Shown here: piece after piece, positions 35,980-45,866 of the stretch
Numbering within the stretch: the first letter of the stretch is position 1
Layout: each line of letters begins with the position of its first letter
Origin: Acidobacteriota bacterium
GTDB taxonomy: Bacteria; Acidobacteriota; Blastocatellia; Pyrinomonadales; Pyrinomonadaceae
Assembly (NCBI GenBank): GCA_019639175.1
Contig: JAHBSK010000011.1
Coordinates: forward strand, 1 to 64,000
Length of the DNA stretch: 64,000 nucleotides
Direction: 5' to 3'
The notes under the pieces: model-generated
Database searches by the model: none
The model's input: the letters and a program-made list of their open reading frames with translations, nothing else
Told to the model about the DNA's origin: nothing
Program-made: the position numbers and the translations under genes

Positions 35980-38598
35980 CTACAGGAAGAACATATACGG
36001 CCCGGTGTCGGGCATTCGGGAAGAGAATGTGGTCCCGGCCACGTTGACGTCCAAAATTATCGGGACGTCGCCCGCGTTGTCCAGGGCCGCCGGAACGGTG
36101 AAATCTATAGTGAATACGCCCGGTTCTATTTTGACCGGCTCACCGACGATAGAGCCGGAGGGCACTCGCTGATCTCCGATGCGGAAACTTAGAACAACGC
36201 TGGTGGCGTTTTCGATGCCTGTGACCTTTAGCCTAAACACGGTCGGGACTCTGGTTCCGCCCCTGACCTTTATCGTGGTAACGGTGAAAGGTTCTGTCAG
36301 ATGGACGGTGTTGGTCACATTCTTAATATCCGCTCTTCCACCGGGGCCGATATGGTTGACCGCGAAAATATCCGGCCGGGTCGGGACTATGGCTACGTGG
36401 CCCTTTATCACCGTCCCGTTGTTGTTGATGACCAACGGGTAGCTCGTTCCTTCGATCCCGCTTGCGATATATATCGGCGGAACAAAGACGATCTGGTTTT
36501 GGCTGACCGATTTGATGCCGGAAGCAAGCCCGTCAATGCTAAGCGACACCCCGCTGAGTTCCGTCGGTAGCGGCGTCGCTTTTTTCAGGTCGCCTGTGGC
36601 CGTTCGCGGAGTGAATGAAGGCGTCAGCGGCGGATCGAAAGTTACCACTGCCAGCATTCCCGGAGATATACCGACGACAGTGTCCGGCGTTGTCGGTGTC
36701 GGCGTCGGCGATGGTGACGGCGTTGGTGTCGGACTTGGCGTCGGCGTCGGACTCGGTGTCGGAGTTGGCGACGGAGTCGGTGTCGGTGAAGGCGTCGGAG
36801 TCGGCGATGGCGCCGGTTCGACCTCCATCAGCGATGCCCCTGTGAAAAATGTGAACTCGTTCTCCCCTTCAGTTGTGGCCGTCGGCGTGTAGAGGTAATA
36901 GACCTCCGGCTGCAGATCCAGATTGCCGGTGCCGAGTTCGGTCAGCGAAAGGTTAAACGCTATCCTTTGCGAAGAATTGCTCGGAAGTGGACGCACGGAG
37001 GCAAGAAAGACCTGAGAGATCGGGAATTTGGTCAGGCGGGAGAAAACACCGTTGCCCTTTTCCGTAAGATCTATCGGCGTTTTGTATATCTGAACGGGAC
37101 GGCCGCCTATCGGGTTCATTCCGTCGTCTTCCTCGTCAGGCACGGTTCCGTCAGCCGTTATGTTCATCCTTGTCTGGAGGACGATCGTCGCCGGAGTTCC
37201 GTTAATGTCGTAATCAGTAAATGTAGGATAGCGTGCAATGTCGCCGCCCGTTGCGTCCTCGTCTGCGTCGCTCCGCGCGTTCACCCGTTTGAAATCCTCA
37301 GTGGTCGCATCATAAAGATAAGTGGCAAAGGATTCCTGATTTTCACCGCTGTGTTCGTTCGCCAGGTCGGCATACGAATCAAAGACAACATATCGACCGT
37401 CACGGCTGATGCGGTTGCCCAGATCGACAATATTGACCGGATCGCCCGGATCGGTCGGCTCTGTCACGGTTATCTGCCGCATAGTGCCGGTCGGAGCTCC
37501 GGTGGGCAGCAGGTCGGAGATGAAAACTTCCTCATTGCGGTTGTCGCCGTCATTGTCACCGCCTGTCATCCCGATTATCGGATTATGACCCGTGCTGGCA
37601 AACACCACGCGCGAACCATCACCTGATATGGACGGATTTTTGTTGTAGATCGGGTTGAATATCTGTCCTCGCGGCGTTTGCGTTATTTGAGCTATCTGCC
37701 CGGTGTTCCTGACCCATACGAATATCTCATCGTTGTCATCGGTCGGGAATGAATTGCCGCCTTCGACCAGGTCGCGTGTCGAGGCAAAGGCGATGACGCT
37801 GCCATTGTCGCTGACGCTGACATCATGGTTGTCGTCTGCTATGACCGGAAGAGATGTCGGCGATCCGGGAACCGGCAAGCGGCTGGGGAACGTGTTCGTG
37901 ATGAGCGTGAAAGTGCCGGTTGACAGGTCAACGAACGATATCTCCTCGCCTGTCGTCAGATCCGCCGGAGCATAGACCGGTATCTCATATATCCAGATCT
38001 CGGTGTTTGCGTCATCCATCAGCGGGTTAGCCGCCGGTGTCGGCGTTGGCGTCGGTGACGGAGTGGGTGTCGGGCTTGGCGTAGGCGTCGGCGATGGAGT
38101 TGGCGTCGGACTCGGTGTTGGCGTTGGTGTCGGCGTCGGCGAACTGTATGCGTTGCCGTCAAAGCTTCCCGGATTTGATCCGTCCGGCACGTCCGGTGTC
38201 GAGGCCGTTGCGTTAGAACTGAAAACGATGTAGCGGCCGTCATTGCTGATGACCGGACGCGTGTTCGTTATCTCGATACGGACATTGCTGAAAACAGCAG
38301 GTGCCAGCGTGTTATATAGCACGCTTTTTGTGTCTGTTATCTGAAATATCTGCCGTTGGGCGTAATCGTAGATAAATACCTCGAGGTTGGCGTCCTCGTT
38401 CCTCGGGTTGACCGTTGCCAGATTGCCACGAGATTCGAACACGACAAACCTTCCGTCACCGCTTACGCTGTTCGCGTACGACGCCTCACCGGAATTGGTG
38501 AACTGACTGATAAGCGTGTCCACTACCTGACCGGAAACGACAGAATAAAGAGCAAAGACGCTGAGACTGATAAGACCAAAAATATTGCGAAGCTTCAC
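35980..38598 (-). CDS. secreted TolB/WD40-like protein with two Pro-Thr linkers
   Basis: An 872-residue exported protein. Signal peptide at residues 1-23 ([19 protein letters not shown]). Beta-propeller-like PD40/TolB blades recur ([58 protein letters not shown]), so the core is probably a propeller. Two (PTPTPS)-type linkers interrupt it, at about residues 153-189 and 593-638, encoded by 18-base tandem repeats. The C-terminal part (about 640-872) has two or more Ig-like beta folds ([20 protein letters not shown] and later). Function unknown; probably a surface protein. No anchor motif was identified. Confidence 0.75.
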   Translation of the reverse strand: MKLRNIFGLISLSVFALYSVVSGQVVDTLISQFTNSGEASYANSVSGDGRFVVFESRGNLATVNPRNEDANLEVFIYDYAQRQIFQITDTKSVLYNTLAPAVFSNVRIEITNTRPVISNDGRYIVFSSNATASTPDVPDGSNPGSFDGNAYSSPTPTPTPTPSPTPTPSPTPTPSPTPTPSPTPTPTPAANPLMDDANTEIWIYEIPVYAPADLTTGEEISFVDLSTGTFTLITNTFPSRLPVPGSPTSLPVIADDNHDVSVSDNGSVIAFASTRDLVEGGNSFPTDDNDEIFVWVRNTGQIAQITQTPRGQIFNPIYNKNPSISGDGSRVVFASTGHNPIIGMTGGDNDGDNRNEEVFISDLLPTGAPTGTMRQITVTEPTDPGDPVNIVDLGNRISRDGRYVVFDSYADLANEHSGENQESFATYLYDATTEDFKRVNARSDADEDATGGDIARYPTFTDYDINGTPATIVLQTRMNITADGTVPDEEDDGMNPIGGRPVQIYKTPIDLTEKGNGVFSRLTKFPISQVFLASVRPLPSNSSQRIAFNLSLTELGTGNLDLQPEVYYLYTPTATTEGENEFTFFTGASLMEVEPAPSPTPTPSPTPTPSPTPTPSPTPTPSPTPTPSPSPTPTPTTPDTVVGISPGMLAVVTFDPPLTPSFTPRTATGDLKKATPLPTELSGVSLSIDGLASGIKSVSQNQIVFVPPIYIASGIEGTSYPLVINNNGTVIKGHVAIVPTRPDIFAVNHIGPGGRADIKNVTNTVHLTEPFTVTTIKVRGGTRVPTVFRLKVTGIENATSVVLSFRIGDQRVPSGSIVGEPVKIEPGVFTIDFTVPAALDNAGDVPIILDVNVAGTTFSSRMPDTGPYMFFL
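36681..36817. repeat. 18-bp coding tandem repeat (Pro-Thr-Ser linker 2)
   Basis: A GGTGTCGGCGTCGG-type unit of about 18 bases repeats seven or so times, with small variations, and encodes a PTPTPS linker in the secreted propeller protein on the minus strand. Such arrays can change copy number by slippage; each 18-base step keeps the frame. Confidence 0.85.
38029..38145. repeat. 18-bp coding tandem repeat (Pro-Thr-Ser linker 1)
   Basis: A second array of the same 18-base type, about six units long, encodes the N-terminal PTPTPS linker of the same gene. Sequence similarity with the array at 36681 makes recombination between them possible, which would delete about 1.35 kb of the gene. Confidence 0.85.
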
Positions 38599-38837
38599 AA
38601 ACTCCTCCGGGACACGACACGACCGGTGCCGTGGCCTTTAGCTTAAATTAAAAAATTATTGCCGAACGCAAAACCTTAATTTTATGTCTTAAAACCAAGT
38701 TCCGCAAGGCAATTACCAGATAAAAGTCCTCTATAACAAAAGATCGTGCTATTTGATGCAGAGCGGAAACTCCGGGTTGTCGTTAGACATTGGGTTTTTA
38801 TCGTTTAACATATTGTGAGCAAAGGAACGACGGACCA

Positions 38838-40007
38838 ATGTCAAAAAGAGATTACAGAGCAATGATCGTTGCCGGAGAGCCTTCCGGCGACAAGCACGCA
38901 GCCAGCCTCGTAAAGGCGTTGGAGCAGGCTGCGCCGGATGCGGCGTTCCAATTCTTTGGCTCGGCCGGGCCTGCAATGCGTCAGGCAGGTGTCGAACCTG
39001 TCGTTAACGCGGATGATCTGGCGATAGTGGGTGTGCCGGAGATAGCCCGGGCATTGCCGATGTTCCTGAAGGCGTTTGGCGATCTGAAAAAAGCGGCAAC
39101 CGAAAGAAAACCTGATGTCGCGGTCCTTGTCGATTTTCCTGATTTCAATTTACGTCTTGCAAAAGCACTGAAAAAAAAGGGTTTCAAGGTGGTTTATTAC
39201 ATTTCGCCGCAGCTTTGGGCGTGGAGGCGATACCGCGCCGAAACCATCCGCAAATATGTCGATCTGCTTCTGACGATCTTGCCGTTCGAGGCCGATTGGT
39301 ACGCGAAACGCGACATCAACCACGTAGAGTTTGTCGGAAATCCGCTCGCGGCAGAGGTCTCGCCGAAGCGTTCGAGGGAAGAATTTCGCAGCGCATATGA
39401 ATTTGATAATGAAAAGCCGCTGATCGCCCTTTTGCCGGGAAGCCGTCATAAGGAGATCTCGAAAATATTGCCGGAACTTCTGGCCGCCGCCTCGCTGATA
39501 GAAAAACAGCTTCCCGAAGCTCAATTCGTCGCGGCGTTTGCCGATGAGCGGCGTCGAGAGGAACTGTCCGCAGCCGAAAAGATCGTCCGAAAAAAAGGGA
39601 TCGAAATGCCAAAGCGCCTGACGGCGGTCTTTGGCGAAACCTACGACACATTGAACGCCGCTGACGCAGCAGCCGTGACGAGCGGGACCGCAACGCTCGA
39701 AACCGCCATCATCGGCACGCCGATGGTGATGGTCTATAAAGGCTCAGATCTGAACTATCTGCTGCTTCGCCCTCTGATAAATGTCGAGCATTTTTGTCTT
39801 GTGAACCTGATAGCGGGAGAAAGGGTTGTCAAAGAATTGGTCCAGCACGACCTGACGCCGACGGCGGTTTCGACGGAGATACTGCGTCTGCTGCGGCCCG
39901 ACACCAACGCGGAAATGCGGCAACGTCTTGCAAAGGTCAGGGAAAAACTCGGCCCTGGAGGAGCTTCACAAAGAGCGGCGGGCGCCATTTTGGGACTGAT
40001 CGGTTAG
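38838..40007 (+). CDS. lpxB: lipid-A-disaccharide synthase
   Basis: Joins UDP-diacylglucosamine and lipid X to form the lipid A disaccharide. GT19 family features: [19 protein letters not shown] at about 9-27, [44 protein letters not shown] and [10 protein letters not shown], then [21 protein letters not shown]. The ATG at 38838 gives 389 residues, the usual size, with AAAGGA upstream; an in-frame start at 38790 is less likely. It converges with lpxD, overlapping by four bases. Confidence 0.95.
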   Translation: MSKRDYRAMIVAGEPSGDKHAASLVKALEQAAPDAAFQFFGSAGPAMRQAGVEPVVNADDLAIVGVPEIARALPMFLKAFGDLKKAATERKPDVAVLVDFPDFNLRLAKALKKKGFKVVYYISPQLWAWRRYRAETIRKYVDLLLTILPFEADWYAKRDINHVEFVGNPLAAEVSPKRSREEFRSAYEFDNEKPLIALLPGSRHKEISKILPELLAAASLIEKQLPEAQFVAAFADERRREELSAAEKIVRKKGIEMPKRLTAVFGETYDTLNAADAAAVTSGTATLETAIIGTPMVMVYKGSDLNYLLLRPLINVEHFCLVNLIAGERVVKELVQHDLTPTAVSTEILRLLRPDTNAEMRQRLAKVREKLGPGGASQRAAGAILGLIG

Positions 40008-40999
40008 TCGAGTTTCCTTTTTATCTCTTTCAATTCGGCCTTCATTCTTTCAAGGCTTTTTATGTGAGCATTTTGGCGTTTGTATTCGTCAAGCGGCTGG
40101 ATCGGCGTTCCCCACCAAACGCCGGGACGGACTATCTTGCCAGGCAAAATGCCTGCTTGTGAACCGATGACCGCTCCGCTCTGAACCGTCACGTGATCGC
40201 CAAAGCCGACCTGGCCGCCGATGACGCAGCCGTCCTCTATGACAACGCTGCCGGAAATGCCGGTCTGTGCCGCTATCACACAATGTTTGCCTATATTTAC
40301 GTTGTGTCCGACCTGAACAAGATTGTCGATCTTGGTGCCTTTGCCGATGCGTGTTTCACCCAAAGCTCCGCGGTCAATGCACGAATTTGCCCCTATCTCG
40401 ACATTGTCTTCGATGACGACTGTGCCTACCTGCGGAAACTGATGATAAACGCCCTCCGCATCGCGAACGTAGCCAAAACCGTCCGCGCCGATAATGGTTC
40501 CGGCGTGAATAACACAGTCATTGCCGATCGTCACGTTGTCGTAAATGACGCAGTTCGGATGGATGACCGTGCCTGTTCCAATGGTGACATTTCTTCCTAT
40601 CCGCGTTCCGTCATGGACCTCGGTCGATTCACCGATCTGAGTATCGCCGGCCACTGATACAGATGCACCGATATATGAAGCCCGAACATCAGAATCTGCG
40701 GCAATTACCGCTGTCTCGTGTATGCCGGAAAAAGTTTCACGGACGCGAAGTTTCTGTGCTATGAGAGCAAAGGCGAGTTTAGGCTGTTTTACCGTAATAG
40801 CGGCGGGGAACTGTGCCGTATCAAAACCATTCGGGACTATGACGCAAGAGGCGTTGGTTCCCGAAAAGTTTTCCGGCCTCTCCAAAAAGGTTATGTCACC
40901 TTGTTTTGCCGTTTTCAGATCGGCGAACGAGACTATCTCAACTTCACCGTTGCCTGACACGGTTCCACCCACGAATTCTGCTATTTCACCAGCTTTCAT
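40004..40999 (-). CDS. lpxD: UDP-3-O-acylglucosamine N-acyltransferase
   Basis: Adds the N-linked acyl chain from acyl-ACP to UDP-3-O-acylglucosamine in lipid A synthesis. The N-terminal uridine-binding domain ([19 protein letters not shown]) is followed by a left-handed beta-helix of hexapeptide repeats ([19 protein letters not shown] onward), then [20 protein letters not shown] with the catalytic-type His. A C-terminal helix ends in LKEIKRKLD. The ATG at 40999 is chosen (331 residues) instead of a TTG nine bases upstream. Confidence 0.95.
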   Translation of the reverse strand: MKAGEIAEFVGGTVSGNGEVEIVSFADLKTAKQGDITFLERPENFSGTNASCVIVPNGFDTAQFPAAITVKQPKLAFALIAQKLRVRETFSGIHETAVIAADSDVRASYIGASVSVAGDTQIGESTEVHDGTRIGRNVTIGTGTVIHPNCVIYDNVTIGNDCVIHAGTIIGADGFGYVRDAEGVYHQFPQVGTVVIEDNVEIGANSCIDRGALGETRIGKGTKIDNLVQVGHNVNIGKHCVIAAQTGISGSVVIEDGCVIGGQVGFGDHVTVQSGAVIGSQAGILPGKIVRPGVWWGTPIQPLDEYKRQNAHIKSLERMKAELKEIKRKLD

Positions 41000-41050
41000 T
41001 CGTAACAATTTATATGGTTTTTAGGGAAAAGTCAGGTCGCGGGGTGATGG

Positions 41051-41329
41051 TCATGCGGTTCGTTCAGCCGTGTCAATGGCCGATTGGAGGAATATTTCCA
41101 TGCCGTCAATGACAAGATCTTTGTTCGTCTGCATTCTGACAAGAATGGATGCGGCCTCGCTGTCCAGAAAGTCTATGTCAGCCAGATCAACACAGACCGG
41201 AATGCCGGACTCTGCAAGTATCTCTTTGGCAAGGCGCTCGATGACGATAGCATCATCGTATAGCACTTCGCCCTCTACCCTTAAACGCGTCTCGTTCTGA
41301 TGCTCTGTCTGTGTGATCTGTGTCGGCAT
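41051..41329 (-). CDS. STAS domain protein
   Basis: A 92-residue single STAS domain of the anti-anti-sigma factor type (RLRVEGEVLYDDAIVIERL, then VCVDLADIDFLDSEAASILV). The conserved acidic residue and Ser of the DSxG/DSEA turn are present, so phosphorylation by a partner kinase is possible. No anti-sigma factor gene is adjacent. Function is inferred from the fold only. Confidence 0.75.
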   Translation of the reverse strand: MPTQITQTEHQNETRLRVEGEVLYDDAIVIERLAKEILAESGIPVCVDLADIDFLDSEAASILVRMQTNKDLVIDGMEIFLQSAIDTAERTA

Positions 41330-41391
41330 ATAAGGTATTAGTTTCAGTTGATACGGAAAAGGATGCGTGGGGTTTCACGCGCCGGCAAAAT

Positions 41392-42330
41392 TTATTCTTC
41401 TGTTTTCCGACCAGGTTCCGGCTCTGCTGCCGTAAAGCGTTTTGTTGCCAGAAATACACCCAAAAAGACCATTAGCGCCGCCGCGACAAAAGCCGCGTCT
41501 ATCTGTTCGTTCAGAAAGATGACGGCCAGCAAAAAGCCGATAAGCGGCTGAAAGTAAATATAGACCGCAAGCGTTGACGCCTTTACCTTTTGCAGTGCAT
41601 AGGCGTTCAAAAGATAAGGAGCGGCAGTGGCCCCGACGGCTATGTAAACGACAACAGCCCAAATGTACCACGGTATCGCTGTGACATCGACCGAGGAAAG
41701 CGAAAAAAGCCCGACGGGAACGCATATCAAACTGCCGAAAATAAACACCCACATCATCGAGCGAAACGGGCCGTTTCGCGTAATTATCTCTTTTGAAGTG
41801 GCGACATAAATGCCGAACGAAAGGGAATTGATGATGATAAAAAGATCGCCGATCGTCGTTTCGGATGAAAAAGAAGCGTTTCTCGGGTCGATCAATATCA
41901 CAACGCCGATGGCCGCACAGATGATGCCGAAAACCTTTATTGTCCTGAGCCGCTCGGTTCCGAGTATCGCGCCAATGGCAATGGCAAAGATCGGTATGGT
42001 CACGGCAAGGAGCGATGTGTTGGCGGCGGAGGTTTTTGCCAGCCCGCCGATGAAGAACATCTGATTAAACGTAATGCCGAAAAGGCTCAACACTGCGAGC
42101 CTTGCATAATCGCCCCGTTGTACAAGCCAAAGCCGCTTTCGATACGCCTGAACCAAAAAGAGTATGGCGGCTGTGATGCCGACGCGAAAACCGACCAAAG
42201 ACATTGCAGGCAGGATCGCAAGCACCGGCTTGCCAATGACAGGCAGCGAGCCGAAAAATATCTGCACGGCCAAAAGCGCCAGGTGCGGAGTTATCTCATG
42301 TTGTTTGATCGGTTCGCTCACAAAAATCAT
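41392..42330 (-). CDS. EamA/DMT family transporter
   Basis: A 312-residue inner-membrane protein with ten TM segments in two EamA repeats (ALLAVQIFFGSLPVIGKPVLA, FGITFNQMFFIGGLAKTSAAN, then IWAVVVYIAVGATAAPYLLNAYAL, AALMVFLGVFLATKRF). The TSAAN/ATAAP-type segments recall the substrate cleft of metabolite exporters of the drug/metabolite transporter superfamily. Substrate unknown. Confidence 0.88.
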   Translation of the reverse strand: MIFVSEPIKQHEITPHLALLAVQIFFGSLPVIGKPVLAILPAMSLVGFRVGITAAILFLVQAYRKRLWLVQRGDYARLAVLSLFGITFNQMFFIGGLAKTSAANTSLLAVTIPIFAIAIGAILGTERLRTIKVFGIICAAIGVVILIDPRNASFSSETTIGDLFIIINSLSFGIYVATSKEIITRNGPFRSMMWVFIFGSLICVPVGLFSLSSVDVTAIPWYIWAVVVYIAVGATAAPYLLNAYALQKVKASTLAVYIYFQPLIGFLLAVIFLNEQIDAAFVAAALMVFLGVFLATKRFTAAEPEPGRKTEE

Positions 42331-42416
42331 GCCCGCGATAGCCGCTCGTCTTACGAAACAAGAATCGCTTTCGGCACGGCGTCGCGGGCAAAGATACGAC
42401 CGATGTCGGCTACGGC

Positions 42417-43700
42417 TTAAAGGAGCATCATCGCCGGTGTTTCGAGCATCTGTTTGAACGTCTGGAGGAACTTCGCACCGGTCGCGCCGTCAACGACGCG
42501 GTGGTCGCATGACATCGTGACGTGCATTATCGAACGGACGACTATCTCGCCGTTTCTGACGACCGGTGTCTGCGTTGCACCGCCAACGGCAATGATCGCC
42601 GCCTCGGGCGGATTGATGATCGCCGTAAATTCCTTGATGCCCATCATTCCCAGATTGCTGACTGAGAAGGTCGCGCCGGTGTATTCCTCGGGCTGGAGCT
42701 TTTTCGCCTTTGCTTTGGCGGCGAGGTCCTTGACCTCAGCCGATATTTCTGCAATGCCTTTGAGGTTGGCTCCGCGAACGACCGGCGTTATCAGCCCTTC
42801 GTCTATCGCCACGGCAACGCCGATGTCTGCCTGTTCATAAAAACGCACGGTCTTGTCCTGATATGAAGCATTGACCCACGGATGTTTGATGAGCGACATT
42901 GCGGCGGCCTTTATGATGATGTCGTTGACACTGACCTTGGCATCGTCGCCGAGATTGTCATTTATCTGTTTCCTGACAGCCAGAACACCATCCATCTCTA
43001 TCTCTACTGTCAGATAGAACGTCGGGATCGGGCCGATGGATTCTGCCAGGCGGGAAGCGATAACCTGACGCATTCGCGATGCGGTCTCATCACGGAACGG
43101 CGAAGCGCCGACAATGGTCGAAGGAGTGAAAGGTTTACGGGTTTCGGCGGTCGGGCTTTGGCCTCCGGCAAGGGCTTGTTCGATGTCGCGTTTGATGATG
43201 CGTCCGTTGGGGCCTGATCCGGTGACTGAACGCAGATCGATACCGTTGTCCGCCGCCATCCGTGCCGCGATTGGCGATACGATAAGGCGTCCGTTGGAGG
43301 GAGCAGAAGGGACGGAAACGGCCTCAGGGACAGAAGGTGCGGCAGCGACCTCTGTTTTTGAGGGCGACGACGGCTCTTGTACCGCCGGTGTCTCTTTCGC
43401 CTTTTCTGTTGACTTTGTTGATCCTGTTGACGCCTCGGTCAAGAGAGCGGAAATATCCTCGCCCTTTTTGCCCGTGATGGCAATGGTTTCGCCAAGCGCG
43501 GCTGTATCGCCGCCCGCCTTGATTATCTTCAAAAGCGTCCCGTCAGAAAGAGCGGTCATTTCCATTGTCGCCTTGTCAGTATCAACCTCGGCAAGGGTTT
43601 CACCCGCCTCGAACGAATCACCCTCATTCTTCAACCAACGCGAGATCTGTCCTTCTTCCATGGTTGGGGACAGCTTCGGCATTAAAAATTTCTCGGCCAT
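42417..43700 (-). CDS. pdhC: pyruvate dehydrogenase complex E2, dihydrolipoamide acetyltransferase
   Basis: Transfers acetyl from lipoamide to CoA. Domains in order: one lipoyl domain at 1-80 with lipoylated K43 in EVDTDKATMEM; an Ala/Pro/Ser/Thr linker; a peripheral-subunit-binding domain at about 134-173 (VSPIAARMAADNGIDLRSV, GPNGRIIKRDIE); and a catalytic domain with the HxxxD motif SCDHRVVDGATG near residue 400. The ATG at 43700 gives 427 residues. It is the last gene of the pdhA-pdhB-E2 run, separated from pdhB by a brnT-remnant/brnA cassette; E3 is not here. Confidence 0.93.
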   Translation of the reverse strand: MAEKFLMPKLSPTMEEGQISRWLKNEGDSFEAGETLAEVDTDKATMEMTALSDGTLLKIIKAGGDTAALGETIAITGKKGEDISALLTEASTGSTKSTEKAKETPAVQEPSSPSKTEVAAAPSVPEAVSVPSAPSNGRLIVSPIAARMAADNGIDLRSVTGSGPNGRIIKRDIEQALAGGQSPTAETRKPFTPSTIVGASPFRDETASRMRQVIASRLAESIGPIPTFYLTVEIEMDGVLAVRKQINDNLGDDAKVSVNDIIIKAAAMSLIKHPWVNASYQDKTVRFYEQADIGVAVAIDEGLITPVVRGANLKGIAEISAEVKDLAAKAKAKKLQPEEYTGATFSVSNLGMMGIKEFTAIINPPEAAIIAVGGATQTPVVRNGEIVVRSIMHVTMSCDHRVVDGATGAKFLQTFKQMLETPAMMLL

Positions 43701-43766
43701 ATTATTTAGATAATCGATGAAATCACTGGCAGTGATCGTGAGGAATTTATTTTGCAATGACAGAAC

Positions 43767-44060
43767 TCAAGCTGCCAACTTTTCCCGCAAACGGTTCACA
43801 AACTCCACATCTTCCACAAGTTCATCCTGAAGTTTTTTCTTTAACATTGCCTCACGTAATGCGGCATTTATCTTTTTATGATCGTGTTCGAAGTAATCAA
43901 GTACATCAGGATTTAACCGAATCGTAGTTTCTTCCCAGCAGTTTTCGATAGTTACTTTCTCTCGCGGAAAACGTCTTTTTACACGCTGTAACCCCCGAGC
44001 CTTCGCTTCGTCAGATGTTTCGAGAAATTCAAACTTAGCTTCTAGCTCTGCTCTTTTCAT
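43767..44060 (-). CDS. brnA: BrnA-like antitoxin, second copy
   Basis: A 97-residue protein with a ribbon-helix-helix unit, TTIRLNPDVLDYFEHDHKKI followed by NAALREAML, and a charged C-terminal helix. It is the antitoxin half of a BrnT/BrnA pair whose toxin gene upstream (44035-44327) is frameshifted. It overlaps the toxin frame by 26 bases. It lies between pdhB and the E2 gene. Because the toxin looks broken, this antitoxin may be an orphan kept for regulation or for position in the operon. Confidence 0.72.
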   Translation of the reverse strand: MKRAELEAKFEFLETSDEAKARGLQRVKRRFPREKVTIENCWEETTIRLNPDVLDYFEHDHKKINAALREAMLKKKLQDELVEDVEFVNRLREKLAA

Positions 44061-44327
44061 AATAATCCACCATCCATTTCTCGGCTCGTCTTGCGGTTAT
44101 GAAATGAGTTTCATTTTCGCCAGGTTCAGTATATACCAAATAGGTCAATCCGTATGCGGCTGTAATACCGATCGCAATCATACGGATCTCGTCATCAGTC
44201 GAGTGATCTTCATCAACATACTCAACTATAAGCGGATCGTTAAAAATATATCGGCGATTCTTGCAAGATCAACCTTATGATCCAGAAGAACTTTTTGCCG
44301 CTTGCGTTCCCTCCAAGTATATTCCAT
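44035..44327 (-). pseudogene. brnT: brnT toxin gene with a one-base frameshift
   Basis: From the ATG at 44327 the frame reads MEYTWRERKRQKVLLDHKVD then LARIADIF and hits a stop ten or so codons further. In another frame the BrnT body continues as FNDPLIVEYVDEDHSTDDEI, RMIAIGITAAYGLTYLVYTE and FITARRAEKWMVDYYEKS to a stop at 44035. The break is at the A5 run 44242-44246 (T5 on the coding strand); one additional base there restores one 97-codon frame. This is either a real inactivating slip or an error in the assembly. The starting codon directly follows the pdhB stop. Confidence 0.78.
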
Positions 44328-45311
44328 CTACAGATAACATACTTCCTTCACAGCGGCGATTATTTTTTCGACGCTTGGTAGTGCCGCCAGTTCGAGGTTT
44401 CTTGCATACGGATTTGGTGCCTCGGCGGTCGAGACGCGTTTTACCGGTGCGTCAAGATAGTCAAAGGCGTTCTCCATTATCTGGTGCGAGATCTCAGCCC
44501 CGACCGAAGCGAACGAATGTGATTCCTCGGCAATGACGACGCGATTTGTTTTTTTGACAGAGGCGATGATCGTGTCGATATCCAGCGGCTTTATCGTTCG
44601 CGGATCGATCACCTCGACCGAGACGTCAAACTCTTCCCTGATCTTTTCAGCCGCCTGCAATGCCTGCGGGACGGTGAATGAACGAGCGATGATGGTACAG
44701 TCCGTGCCTTCGCGTTTTACATCGGCGACGCCGAGCGGGATGGTGAAATCCTCGTCTTCGGGAACCTCGCCCTTCATGCCGTACATCGTTTCCTGTTCCA
44801 TGAAGATGACAGGATTGTCGTCACGTATTGCCGATTTCAGCAGGCCCTTTGCGTCTGCCGCGGTCGAAGGCATGACGACCTTGAGGCCGGGAAAGTTCGC
44901 GTACATCGCCTCCAGCGCCTGTGAATGCTGTGACGACACCTGATAGGCGGAGCCGTTCGGCCCGCGAAAGACAATAGGCACGTTGAATTCGCCGCCGGAC
45001 ATATAGAGCATCTTGGCCGCGTGGTTGATTATCTGATCGGCGGCAAGGATCGAAAAGTTCCAGGTCATGAATTCGATCACAGGCCTCAGCCCGGCCATCG
45101 CCGCGCCTACACCGAGGCCGGCAAAGCCAAGCTCGGTGATCGGAGAATCGACAACGCGTTTGTCGCCAAATTCCTTCCAGAGGCCACGCGTCACCTTGTA
45201 CGCGCCGTCGTATTCGGCGACCTCTTCGCCCATTATAAAGACATTCTCGTCTCTGATAAGTTCTTCGCGAAGCGCCTGATTTAGCGCGTCACGGATAGTT
45301 AAAACTGCCAT
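44328..45311 (-). CDS. pdhB: pyruvate dehydrogenase E1 component, beta subunit
   Basis: With the alpha subunit, decarboxylates pyruvate using thiamine diphosphate and reductively acetylates E2. A 327-residue transketolase-like protein: IMGEEVAEYDGAYKVTRGL at 26-44 (with the TPP-contacting Glu), VDSPITELGFAGLGVGAAM, FRGPNGSAYQVSSQHSQALE and VIDPRTIKPLD, then EESHSFASVGAEI. It lies 7 bases after the DUF2442 gene and 0 bases before the frameshifted brnT. Confidence 0.95.
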   Translation of the reverse strand: MAVLTIRDALNQALREELIRDENVFIMGEEVAEYDGAYKVTRGLWKEFGDKRVVDSPITELGFAGLGVGAAMAGLRPVIEFMTWNFSILAADQIINHAAKMLYMSGGEFNVPIVFRGPNGSAYQVSSQHSQALEAMYANFPGLKVVMPSTAADAKGLLKSAIRDDNPVIFMEQETMYGMKGEVPEDEDFTIPLGVADVKREGTDCTIIARSFTVPQALQAAEKIREEFDVSVEVIDPRTIKPLDIDTIIASVKKTNRVVIAEESHSFASVGAEISHQIMENAFDYLDAPVKRVSTAEAPNPYARNLELAALPSVEKIIAAVKEVCYL

Positions 45312-45318
45312 ATCTAGT

Positions 45319-45600
45319 TTAAGCTGCCAATTCAGTCTCCAATGATTCTGCCCAAGCCGGGGTCAGGTCGTAATAGAGTACGTCCGGATCAATGTCAACC
45401 TCGTTGTCTCCCCATCCTATTGTTCGTCCTTCCGTGACCCGTATGCTTTTGAAATGATCAGGGTCATTTTTTATGCGTTCAAAAACAGGACCATGAAGGT
45501 ATTTTTCCAAGTCAATGTCGCGTTCGGTACCGTCAGTAAACCAAATATGCACAACGTGATCATGAAGAGGCTTTACATCTTTTATTCTGACCAATTTCAT
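45319..45600 (-). CDS. DUF2442 family protein
   Basis: A 93-residue protein (MKLVRIKDVKPLHDHVVHIW, then GTERDIDLEKYLHGPVFERI, GWGDNEVDIDPDVLYYDLTP) matching the DUF2442 family, often found next to DUF4160 proteins and suspected to be the antitoxin-like half of a pair. The ATG at 45600 is chosen because it lies two bases after the DUF4160 stop. It sits between pdhA and pdhB, within the PDH operon. A toxin-antitoxin role is inferred from the pairing. Confidence 0.75.
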   Translation of the reverse strand: MKLVRIKDVKPLHDHVVHIWFTDGTERDIDLEKYLHGPVFERIKNDPDHFKSIRVTEGRTIGWGDNEVDIDPDVLYYDLTPAWAESLETELAA

Positions 45601-45602
45601 AA

Positions 45603-45863
45603 CTACCTCAGTGGTTCTATCTGACTTGGTGTGCCGCCATTTTTTGCGATCTCCCAACATTCCTTGAGTTCCTTGCGATGTTGGTCCGCCCATTCCAGAA
45701 CTAAATTGTGAGCTCTGCGCGGTAAACTTCCTGCGTAAACTCTTAATGTCTCGATCTCATATATTGCTTCATCATCACCATAACGAGCATGAAAATGCGC
45801 AGGGAAATGATCCCCAAAATAGAAATAGATCGCAATCCCGAAAAATCTGCTTACACAAGGCAT
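45603..45863 (-). CDS. DUF4160 family protein
   Basis: An 86-residue protein whose core (GIAIYFYFGDHFPAHFHARY, then EIETLRVYAGSLPRRAHNLV and LEWADQHRKELKECWE) fits DUF4160. The conserved His/Phe cluster (HFPAHFHA) is striking and could bind metal or act catalytically; that is speculation. It starts three bases after pdhA and is followed by DUF2442. DUF4160/DUF2442 neighbours are a recurring bacterial pair with a likely toxin-antitoxin-like relationship, not proved here. Confidence 0.75.
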   Translation of the reverse strand: MPCVSRFFGIAIYFYFGDHFPAHFHARYGDDEAIYEIETLRVYAGSLPRRAHNLVLEWADQHRKELKECWEIAKNGGTPSQIEPLR

Positions 45864-45866
45864 AAC

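Noticed and set aside
36967..37626. Open frame of 219 codons antisense to the secreted propeller protein
   Set aside because: Complementary strand of an established coding region; no own ribosome-binding site or domain.
36681..38145. Repeat arrays that could be mistaken for CRISPR or a non-coding satellite
   Set aside because: They are in frame within an open 872-residue secreted protein and encode regular Pro-Thr-Ser linkers; units are contiguous with no spacers.
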